Assembly (NCBI GenBank): GCA_036501345.1
Contig: DASYAN010000225.1
Location: 1 to 12,431 of the forward strand
DNA length: 12,431 nt
Direction: 5' to 3'
Source of the DNA: DASYAN01 sp036501345
GTDB lineage: Bacteria > Chloroflexota > Ktedonobacteria > Ktedonobacterales > Ktedonobacteraceae
Shown here in pieces: positions 6,246 through 12,431 of the stretch. Each line of letters starts with the position of its first letter. Position 1 is the stretch's first letter. The position numbers were made by a program, and so were the translations under genes. The notes under the pieces are model-generated. The model ran no database searches. It was not told the DNA's origin and saw only the letters and a list, made by a program, of their open reading frames with translations.

Positions 6246-7526
6246 CTACAATTTTCTATCTACCCAATCAGGCCGTGCGAGAATCAAGGCACTATTCACA
6301 CCCCCGAAGCCGCTGGAATGTGTGAGAGCTACATTGACTGTAGCTTGACGTGCTATATTTGGTACATAATCGAGATCACAGCGTAGATCAGGATTTTCCT
6401 GATTTATTGTGGGTGGAATAATTTGATGCTCTAACGTCAATGCGGCCACAATCGTCTCAATTGCACTGGCTGCACCTTGAGAGTGGCCAATCATCGACTT
6501 TGTCGAGCTAATGGGAATGCGGTAGGCGTATTCGCCAAAGACTGCCTTATATGCTGCTGTCTCTGCCACTTCGTTGGGAATCGTTGAGCTGCCATGCGAA
6601 TTGATGTAGCCGAGTTGTTCTTGCGAGATTGCCGCCTCGCGTAATGTTTGTCTCAGCAACTGCTGGAGTGGAGCTCCATTTTCAGGAAGGGAGGTCATAT
6701 GGTAAGAATTACAATTAGAACTGAAAGCAAGCACTTCTGCATAGATGTGTGCGCCACGTAGGAGGGCTAGTTCTCGCTCTTCTAAGACCAGCATGCCTGC
6801 TCCCTCTGCCATAACGAAGCCATCGCGTTCTCGATCGTAAGGACGCGATGCCCGCTCTGGTTCCTCATTACGCGTGCTCAGTGCACCAATCCTCGCAAAC
6901 ACACTTATTCCGACACTAGTAATTGCAGAATCAGACCCGCCTGCTAGCATTCGATCAGCATATCCCTCCTGAATGTTCCAGAATGCCTCCCCTATCGCAT
7001 CTGCACCTGCGGAGCATGCTGTGGTCAGGGCAATGCAAGGCCCATGTAGTTGGTGATGTTTAGCAACAGCAGCAGCAGATGCGTGAGTCATAACTCGGGT
7101 TGGAATAACACAGTCACCCTGTGTTAGACGTGGGGAATGTGTACCATTGCTGGTGTATCGTGCCCAGAGTATTTCTGCCTCTTCGGCTGCGGCCATTGCT
7201 GAACCCATAGCGACGCCTATACGATCATGCTCTTCCGTACTGAGCACATCAACGAGTCTTGCATCTTGGATAGCAAGATTGGCAGCAGCAATAGCATATT
7301 GAGCGGCCCTGTCCAGGAATATGCATTCACCTTCTGTCAAACCTAGTGGTTCAGGACAGAAGTCTGTTACCTCCCCAGCAATCTGCGTCGGCAGGTCGCG
7401 GGCATCGAAACGGGTGATACGTTGAATACCTGAGCGGCCAGAGACACAGGCATCCCAGAAGTTCTCTTTTCCTATGCCATTCGGGGCTACTACACCCAAT
7501 CCGGTAATAACTACTCTTCGCCGCAT
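6246..7526 (-). CDS. KS-alpha: catalytic type II polyketide/fatty-acid ketosynthase
   Basis: A 426-residue beta-ketoacyl-ACP synthase that condenses malonyl-ACP units onto a growing chain. All catalytic elements are present: Cys171 in TTACSAGADA, His311 in NSHGSS, Lys343 in STKSMIGHS, His348 in the same motif, and the C-terminal gate FGGVNSAL (407-414). The N-terminal RRVVITGLGVVAPNG is typical of FabF-like enzymes. FabF of primary metabolism is also possible from this protein alone, but the cysteine-less partner 29 bases downstream, the halogenase and the exporter argue for a secondary type II polyketide system. The ATG has GAGGAG six to seven bases upstream. A 77-base spacer with two small hairpins separates it from the exporter gene on the same strand. 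No ACP, ketoreductase or cyclase gene is nearby in the window, so chain processing cannot be predicted. Confidence 0.92.
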   Translation of the reverse strand: MRRRVVITGLGVVAPNGIGKENFWDACVSGRSGIQRITRFDARDLPTQIAGEVTDFCPEPLGLTEGECIFLDRAAQYAIAAANLAIQDARLVDVLSTEEHDRIGVAMGSAMAAAEEAEILWARYTSNGTHSPRLTQGDCVIPTRVMTHASAAAVAKHHQLHGPCIALTTACSAGADAIGEAFWNIQEGYADRMLAGGSDSAITSVGISVFARIGALSTRNEEPERASRPYDRERDGFVMAEGAGMLVLEERELALLRGAHIYAEVLAFSSNCNSYHMTSLPENGAPLQQLLRQTLREAAISQEQLGYINSHGSSTIPNEVAETAAYKAVFGEYAYRIPISSTKSMIGHSQGAASAIETIVAALTLEHQIIPPTINQENPDLRCDLDYVPNIARQATVNVALTHSSGFGGVNSALILARPDWVDRKL

Positions 7527-7551
7527 AAGCTTCTCCTCTCACATCACTTGA

Positions 7552-7593
7552 GCTGCAAGCTAGCAGCATTGCCAATGGGTATATCAAATACCC
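7552..7593 (-). other. Two small hairpins between exporter and KS-alpha genes
   Basis: GCTGC/GCAGC (7552-7556 and 7563-7567, six-base loop) and GGGTAT/ATACCC (7577-7582 and 7588-7593, five-base loop) fill much of the 77-base gap. Neither is followed by a T-run on the minus strand, so complete termination is unlikely. They could protect or process the message and so set different levels of exporter and synthase. Confidence 0.35.
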
Positions 7594-7603
7594 CTACTTC
7601 TAA

Positions 7604-10600
7604 CTAAACGCGGACGTCCTTCCGTTTTAGGCCAATGCAAATTAGGGTGATAAAAACAATAATGAGCGCTCCGAGGGCACCCCAGGCAAGTAGCACACGG
7701 TGCATTGCATCGGTCTGACTAAAAGTCGAGAACAGCGTCCCATGGAAAGTGGTGTCGCTACCAAAGAGTGTATCTCCACCTAATTTGTCGCTGTGTAGGC
7801 CAATCGATGAACCCAAAGCAACCATTGCCCAGCGGGTTGGAAAGATCACTGAAGCAATCTGTAAGAACCACTCCTTAAGTGCGATCTCGACTCCGGCGAA
7901 GATTACTTGTGGAATGAGGATCAATGGGAGAAGGCTATTTGCGCTATCCTCATTGGCTGCAAAAGCTGAGGCTACGAGCCCCATCAGTAAGCCGCTCAAA
8001 GCAGTTAGAACTAGCGTGATGTAAGCCTCCAGAAAGATGGGGAGGAAGATACCCTGGTGCAAAGGCTCGAATAGACTCACAACGAAGAGCAGTACGCCAC
8101 TTTGGAACAGGACAAATAAACCCAACAAAAGGATCTTTGAGAACACATAAGGAAGGATGCCGAGATTGATGGTACGCTCACGGCGAAAGATGGAGGCTTC
8201 CTTAACAATCGCTCGCGTCCCATTGATAACCCCGAAGAGCACTGCAATAAAGGCAACGATGAAAAGTGCTGTTTGGGCATTGAGTCCTGAATTAGTCGAG
8301 ACAATGAAGTTCTGCAAGGCGGCATTTACACCCTTTTTATTTCGAGCGTAGGTGATACCCTTCTGGTCGTGCTTGAGAAAACTAACAATGCGATTACAGT
8401 CAACGGGATCGGTTTTCCCCTTGGTATCAATACCCAGAGAGCCAGTAGGGTTAGTAGGACTGACCGCCGAGGATGTGAATATTTGCGGGGCACATTGGAC
8501 AACTTTGTTGGCATCAAATATACCCGTTCCCACTTCAACTCTGATCAGGAGCGTCAACAGCAGCGCAAGCAGTGGTGCCTGCAAGAGTAGAAGTATGAGC
8601 GTGCTTGTGTCGTTTTTGAGCAACTCGAAGTTGCGCCGCGAGAGCAGGGCAAACTGTTTGAACGGATTGCCCCGCTTGGGCCGTTTGAGTACATTGGGTT
8701 TTCCTTTGAGATTGGAGCCTGTATCAGGCCCCACCTTTCTAAGAGGCTGAGCAATATACTCCTGGTATTCCTGAGAGAGTTTAAATCTTGCCTCTGCCTC
8801 CTCGGGCGCATCTGGTTTCTCATCGGTTGGCTCCAAGGCAGTATATATTTCGGTAAAGTCATTCTTACCGAAATGGGCTTTGGCTCCATCGGGTGGTCCG
8901 AAGTAAGCTACGCGACCGCCCTGTGCGAGGAAGCACACATAGTCGCAAGTATTGATGTTATTGGTGGCATGTGTGACCAACACGATCGTATGTCCCTTAT
9001 CGGCCAGTTTGCGCAGAAGATACATCATCTTGCGATCTAGTCCGGGGTCGAGGCCCGAAGTTGGCTCATCCAGGAAGAAAACACTGGGATTGGCGAGCAA
9101 TTCTAGAGCAATGGAGACACGTTTGCGTTGTCCGCCTGACAGTTTCTTCACCAGGAGTGTACGCCGTGCGGTCATATCCACATCTTCCAACACATCCTTG
9201 ATACGCTGCTCGATTTGCTTGTCAGTGAAGTCACTTGGCAAGCGCAACTTGGCTGCATAATAGAGCGCACGCTCAACGGTTAAATCGCGATGCACAATGT
9301 CGTCCTGTGGCACATACCCGATTTGTGTACTGAAGGCATCCAGATTGCGATAATAATCTTGGCCATTGTAGAACACTTTGCCCTGCTGTGCGGGTCGCAG
9401 ACCGTTAAGGGCATCCAGGAGGGTGGATTTGCCAGCACCGGAGCCTCCCACCAGTGCGACAAACTTGTGGGGGGGAATCGCAATAGAAATATTATTAAGC
9501 AGTGTAACATTGTTGTTGCCGGCCTTCTTCAGATTATAGGCCTCGATGCGAATGAAATTACTCTCGTCGTACTGTGTCAGTTTATTGCCTTCGTAAATCA
9601 GCCTGTGCGACCCAATACGAATCTCATCACCCAGCTTAAGGAGGTGATTTGCAGTAAGCTGATTGTTGACGTAAACATGGTTGGTGCTGTTCAGGTCAGT
9701 GATGCGATAGGTTCCTCCTTCTCGTGATAAACGTGCATGATGTGAGGAAACCTGTGGATGAGACAAGACAACTGTATTATCTAGTGCCCGCCCAATAGTA
9801 ATTTCAGAGTTACCTAATTTGATAGGTTGCATTGGAGGTAGCGTATCTTGCTGAGTGCCAGTCCCATCATTGTAGGTGAGCGTGATGATTGTACCAGACT
9901 CATTACCTATGCGGAAAATGTCACCATTTACCAACGTCCTGCTAAATTGCTCATCCCCCCGGATTTTGCGACCCTGGTACAGCAGACCATTGAGCGTTGA
10001 CTGCTTCTGATTGTCTGGATTAGGATGGATAAGAACAAACTGATTGCCCTGACGCATAATCCGCAAGTGAAGGCCGGAAACAATGCGATCGTTGATAACG
10101 ATCTCATTCGTGGCATCACGCCCGATATTAATGATTGGCTTATCGAGTATGTGGGTCTTCTTATCATCATAAGCATTGCTACTCAATACAAGTGACGGTG
10201 AATTTGGTAGGGAGAGAGAGGCAATTTGCGTCTGGCCAGGTGACAAGTAATTTACTGGACTGTTAATTAATGGGGTAGTACCAGAAGATATTGGAGGCTT
10301 AGAGGCTGGAAATACCTGTCCTGGGGTCGAAAATACCTGTCCTGGGGCTGGGAAAACCTGTCCTGGGGTCGAAAATACCTGCCCTGGGGCTGGAAACATC
10401 TGTCCTGGTGCTGGAGTTGGCTGGGATTGTATTTCACTAGCTATATCAGCCGCAACTCCTTGTTGTACTGGCTGCCCAGCTTGAGTAAGAAATATGAAGG
10501 AAGTATCTGTCCCCAAGCCAACAATGCTATTGTCCTGCAGAGGTGCCTGCCGAGTATTATATTGATTGACGGTGAGCTGCGCTTTTTGAGAGACATTCTC

Positions 10601-10798
10601 GATGCTCCATTCCCCATTATTCCAGAGCAACCGGGCATGATACCTCGAAACCCTCTGATCTTGCTCAACGACGATATCATTGGTAAAGTCTCGCCCAATC
10701 GTCGTAATCGCCTTCCTGATAGGGAAGGATCTCCCTGCCAGTGGACCAGTAAGAAACTTGATCAAACCTTGCATAGGTGGATTATTACTAACATTCAT
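7604..10798 (-). CDS. ABC-2 exporter with three N-terminal FHA domains
   Basis: A 1064-residue fusion that exports an unknown substrate. Three forkhead-associated domains (phospho-threonine readers) come first. FHA1 is at about 12-100 (IGRD 34-37, SRYH 51-54), FHA2 at about 203-308 (IGRD 225-228, SGLH 241-244), and FHA3 at about 322-402 (IGRA 335-338, SSHH 351-354, LNSTN 369-373). Between FHA1 and FHA2 lies a linker with five 7-residue PGQ[VM]F repeats. The ABC domain follows (417-645): Walker A GGSGAGKST 451-459, Gln498, signature LSGGQ 553-557, Walker B with Glu578 and His610. ABCG-like placement of the ATPase before the membrane part is clear. About six membrane spans follow (733-753, 841-860, 883-908, 921-945, 953-973, 1036-1057). 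An 87-residue outer loop after the first span holds Cys769 and Cys801. The best known relative in layout is Mycobacterium Rv1747 (two FHA domains, controlled by the kinase PknF); three FHA domains are more than that. AGGAG (10807-10811) precedes the ATG. Lying immediately before KS-alpha, it probably exports the polyketide. Confidence 0.93.
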   Translation of the reverse strand: MNVSNNPPMQGLIKFLTGPLAGRSFPIRKAITTIGRDFTNDIVVEQDQRVSRYHARLLWNNGEWSIENVSQKAQLTVNQYNTRQAPLQDNSIVGLGTDTSFIFLTQAGQPVQQGVAADIASEIQSQPTPAPGQMFPAPGQVFSTPGQVFPAPGQVFSTPGQVFPASKPPISSGTTPLINSPVNYLSPGQTQIASLSLPNSPSLVLSSNAYDDKKTHILDKPIINIGRDATNEIVINDRIVSGLHLRIMRQGNQFVLIHPNPDNQKQSTLNGLLYQGRKIRGDEQFSRTLVNGDIFRIGNESGTIITLTYNDGTGTQQDTLPPMQPIKLGNSEITIGRALDNTVVLSHPQVSSHHARLSREGGTYRITDLNSTNHVYVNNQLTANHLLKLGDEIRIGSHRLIYEGNKLTQYDESNFIRIEAYNLKKAGNNNVTLLNNISIAIPPHKFVALVGGSGAGKSTLLDALNGLRPAQQGKVFYNGQDYYRNLDAFSTQIGYVPQDDIVHRDLTVERALYYAAKLRLPSDFTDKQIEQRIKDVLEDVDMTARRTLLVKKLSGGQRKRVSIALELLANPSVFFLDEPTSGLDPGLDRKMMYLLRKLADKGHTIVLVTHATNNINTCDYVCFLAQGGRVAYFGPPDGAKAHFGKNDFTEIYTALEPTDEKPDAPEEAEARFKLSQEYQEYIAQPLRKVGPDTGSNLKGKPNVLKRPKRGNPFKQFALLSRRNFELLKNDTSTLILLLLQAPLLALLLTLLIRVEVGTGIFDANKVVQCAPQIFTSSAVSPTNPTGSLGIDTKGKTDPVDCNRIVSFLKHDQKGITYARNKKGVNAALQNFIVSTNSGLNAQTALFIVAFIAVLFGVINGTRAIVKEASIFRRERTINLGILPYVFSKILLLGLFVLFQSGVLLFVVSLFEPLHQGIFLPIFLEAYITLVLTALSGLLMGLVASAFAANEDSANSLLPLILIPQVIFAGVEIALKEWFLQIASVIFPTRWAMVALGSSIGLHSDKLGGDTLFGSDTTFHGTLFSTFSQTDAMHRVLLAWGALGALIIVFITLICIGLKRKDVRV
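10304..10408 (-). repeat. Five tandem 21-base repeats encoding PGQxF heptads
   Basis: Residues 131-165 of the exporter consist of five heptads that alternate PGQ[VM]FPA and PGQVFST, so there is a 42-base higher-order unit. The copies are almost identical in DNA, which points to recent expansion by slippage or unequal exchange. They form a proline-rich spacer between FHA1 and FHA2. Confidence 0.9.
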
Positions 10799-11036
10799 AA
10801 AATATTCTCCTAACTTCCCTGCCTGATTTTAGTAAGGATCACGGTCATCATTAAATAACCTGCGTTCTAACGTGGTAGGAGTCACAGCGATTAGGAAATA
10901 CCTTGCGTTAGAACGCACTAGAGAAGGATAAGGTCTGCCAATTGTAGGACAGGCTTTGGCAGTTCGTTTTTCTATTAAATGATCTTGCTCTGATCCTTCT
11001 CAAGATAGGACGGTCTTTGGCAAAATCGTTTTTCTA
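10799..11036 (-). promoter_or_regulatory. 238-base control region between halogenase and exporter genes
   Basis: The gap holds the duplicated halogenase tail, the twin palindromic sites and the AGGAG ribosome site of the exporter. Its length, set against 29 and 77 bases between the next genes, suggests that the exporter-KS-alpha-KS-beta unit has its own promoter here. A convincing -35/-10 pair is not obvious; TTATTTAAT on the minus strand near 10852-10860 could serve as the -10 region. Confidence 0.45.
10853..10921. promoter_or_regulatory. Pair of matching palindromic sites upstream of the exporter gene
   Basis: Site 1 is TGCGTT-CT-AACGTG (10861-10874) and site 2 is TGCGTT-AG-AACGCA (10904-10917). 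Site 2 is a perfect palindrome with 6-bp arms. The two sites lie exactly 43 bases apart, about four helical turns. The match extends into flanks (AAATA on one side, TAG on the other), with 19 of 26 positions identical between 10853-10878 and 10896-10921. They lie 55-123 bases before the exporter start. Such twin sites are typical of a dimeric repressor, for example TetR-like, that controls an exporter. Alternatively the 12-base inverted complementarity between the sites could form an RNA stem. The regulator is not in the window. Confidence 0.55.
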
Positions 11037-11067
11037 TCAAACGGTCTTGCTCTGATCCTTCTCAAGA
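10945..11067 (-). repeat. Tandem 62/61-base duplication of the halogenase 3' end
   Basis: Copy 1 (11006-11067) covers the last codons of the halogenase (LEKDQSKTV), its stop and the following bases. Copy 2 (10945-11005) follows head to tail and differs at about ten positions. It would encode LEKDQSKII plus a stop. The duplication has drifted but the stop is kept in both copies. Confidence 0.85.
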
Positions 11068-12431
11068 GAAGCCAGTCCCAACTGTGGTTTTGTTGTGATG
11101 TATAGTCCTTCGCTCGCAGTCTCCGGAGACATTGAGGAGCGAAAAAATACCTTGTTATAAATACCGTGGAAAGCGTCTCCCCGATGATCAGCCTCTATCG
11201 ACGTCTTTTGCACATCAAGTTCACGATGCGGTTGCTCAAGATCCTTCAGGTCCTCCATGCCAGATACGACATAGAGCCATGCCTGCATCATGGCTTCGCT
11301 GTCATCGTAGTCATGGTGGGTAAGCTGCTGTGCCTGCCAGAAATAGGTTTCCTTACCATCGTATTGCTGGTACATACCTGATACAACCGCCATGAGACGT
11401 AGGTAGGTCTGGCGATAGCACTGCTCGAAGAAGGCTGTGCCTTGCTGCTCTGTGACCTCACCGCGTAGGATGCTTGCAATACTTGCAGCACCGAGCATTG
11501 CGCTGTGTGTAGCGAGATGTACACCGGTTGAGAGAAGTGGATCGATGAAGCATGCGGCATCTCCTATCAGGAAATATCCCGGTCCCGTCACACTATCGGA
11601 GATGTAAGAGTAATCTTGCTCGGTCTTTATTTCTGTGACGAGCTTACCTAGCTTGACGAGTTCAGCTATCAGTGGACACTCCTCGATAGCGTTGAGATAA
11701 ATTTCCTCAAGGGACTTGGATTGCTGCCTTTTCTCCTTGAAGGTTGTCTTATGGAGTACTAGTCCCACACTCATGGTGCCATCATGCAGAGGAATACCCC
11801 AGAGCCAGCCGTCTGGAACAGCGCCATTGGCGATAGCGCCTTCGGGGGCGAAAGACATCCTACCCGCGTCCTTCCAATATCCCCAAATAGCAACGTTCTG
11901 GAATGCCTGATGATAGCGCCGATTCTTGAGATAGTGCATCGCTATAACCCCAGCCCGACCAGAAGCATCGATCAGATAGTCGAAGGATATCTCACCCGTG
12001 CCATGGCCTCCAACTACCTGTGACCAAGTAGCACTCCGCGGTCTATCGCCATCAAAGGAGAGACTACGGATCTCCGTTCCTTCGAAGACCTGGACTCCCT
12101 GACTCTTTGCATGCTCTAATAGCAAGTGGTCGAATTCGGAACGCACTACCTGATAGCTGTATGGATGGCGCAAGTGAGCAAAATTCAGTACCCAGGAATC
12201 TTTACCCCACGAGAAGTATCCACCGTTCTTTCGCTGGAAGCCGTAGGATTCGATTTTCTCGCGTGCACCAATTAGATCAAGTATCTCCAGACATGAGGGC
12301 AGGAGCGACTCTCCAATGTGGTAGCGAGGAAAGACGTCTCGCTCTACCAACGTTACATTGAAACCCTCTCGGGCGAGTAGGGTAGCAGCAACCGTGCCAG
12401 ATGGGCCTCCACCTATCACAAGAACCTGTGT
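11037..12431 (-). CDS. Flavin-dependent halogenase, 5' end outside window
   Basis: FADH2-dependent halogenase of the tryptophan-halogenase superfamily, which chlorinates or brominates an electron-rich carbon in the cytoplasm with help from a flavin reductase. The open frame reaches the window edge (TQVLV before IGGGPSG), so only a few N-terminal residues are missing; the GTG at 12419 is inside the first strand. Counting from the first codon seen (12431-12429), GGGPSG (7-12) is the FAD-binding turn and ERDVFPRYHIGESLLP (30-45) is typical of the family. Lys68 (RKNGG) fits the conserved catalytic lysine, WLWGIP (209-214) is the WxWxIP hallmark, and GDAACFIDPLLSTGVH (290-305) covers the second flavin motif and halide site. 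These features favour a halogenase over a geranylgeranyl reductase or a plain monooxygenase. The variant resembles enzymes that act on carrier-bound or phenolic substrates rather than free tryptophan. A polyketide substrate is inferred from the neighbouring KS pair. The 3' end is duplicated downstream. Confidence 0.87.
   Translation of the reverse strand, partial: TQVLVIGGGPSGTVAATLLAREGFNVTLVERDVFPRYHIGESLLPSCLEILDLIGAREKIESYGFQRKNGGYFSWGKDSWVLNFAHLRHPYSYQVVRSEFDHLLLEHAKSQGVQVFEGTEIRSLSFDGDRPRSATWSQVVGGHGTGEISFDYLIDASGRAGVIAMHYLKNRRYHQAFQNVAIWGYWKDAGRMSFAPEGAIANGAVPDGWLWGIPLHDGTMSVGLVLHKTTFKEKRQQSKSLEEIYLNAIEECPLIAELVKLGKLVTEIKTEQDYSYISDSVTGPGYFLIGDAACFIDPLLSTGVHLATHSAMLGAASIASILRGEVTEQQGTAFFEQCYRQTYLRLMAVVSGMYQQYDGKETYFWQAQQLTHHDYDDSEAMMQAWLYVVSGMEDLKDLEQPHRELDVQKTSIEADHRGDAFHGIYNKVFFRSSMSPETASEGLYITTKPQLGLASLEKDQSKTV

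Noticed and set aside
8352..8750. Plus-strand frame of 132 codons inside the exporter gene
   Set aside because: Antisense to the membrane domain of the exporter; shadow frame with no start signal and no family resemblance.
10304..10408. Tandem repeats as a possible CRISPR array
   Set aside because: The units are contiguous 21-base in-frame codings without unique spacers and belong to the exporter linker.
10427..10813. Plus-strand frame of 128 codons covering the exporter start
   Set aside because: Antisense shadow of FHA1; it would remove the exporter's ribosome site from use and shows no domain.
12358..12419. GTG at 12419 as the true start of the halogenase
   Set aside because: The frame stays open upstream and encodes TQVLV, completing the first beta-strand before GGGPSG; the start must lie outside the window.

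Overview
The window looks like a chromosomal segment of a moderate-GC, spore- or filament-forming soil bacterium. My best guess is Ktedonobacteria (Chloroflexota). This rests on the style of the genes (an FHA/ABC-2 exporter of the Rv1747 type, a UbiE-type quinone methyltransferase, a PF03640-type lipoprotein, a TIGR03118-like secreted protein) together with moderate GC and many AGGAG ribosome sites. It is an inference, not proof. Nine protein genes can be supported. Two of them run off the window ends. I see no tRNA, rRNA, CRISPR array or insertion sequence.

Left part (1-3300). A nearly complete UbiE/MenG methyltransferase on + ends at a strong stem-loop shared with a convergent gene for a secreted beta-propeller-like protein on -. 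A 631-base stretch without a clear gene follows (1974-2604). It holds a perfect palindrome and a pair of short overlapping sense/antisense reading frames. Next comes a lipoprotein gene with its own rho-independent terminator.

Middle (3301-4979). A SnoaL/NTF2-like protein (-) and an alpha/beta-hydrolase-fold protein (+) are transcribed divergently from a short region with two overlapping sigma70-like promoters and several palindromes. The hydrolase-fold protein appears to have lost its nucleophile serine and its catalytic histidine.

Right part (4954-12431), all on -. In the order of transcription it contains a flavin-dependent halogenase (5' end beyond the window), a 1064-residue exporter with three FHA domains fused to an ABC ATPase and an ABC-2 membrane domain, a catalytic ketosynthase (KS-alpha), and a ketosynthase-like partner without the active-site cysteine (KS-beta, chain-length-factor-like). 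KS-alpha, KS-beta and halogenase together suggest a type II (aromatic or polyene) polyketide pathway making a halogenated product. The FHA-gated exporter is the likely transport and self-resistance step, possibly controlled by Ser/Thr phosphorylation. No acyl carrier protein, ketoreductase, cyclase or phosphopantetheinyl transferase is visible, so the cluster probably continues to the right of the window. A pair of matching palindromic sites lies just upstream of the exporter gene and may be operators. The 3' end of the halogenase gene is tandemly duplicated in the same gap.
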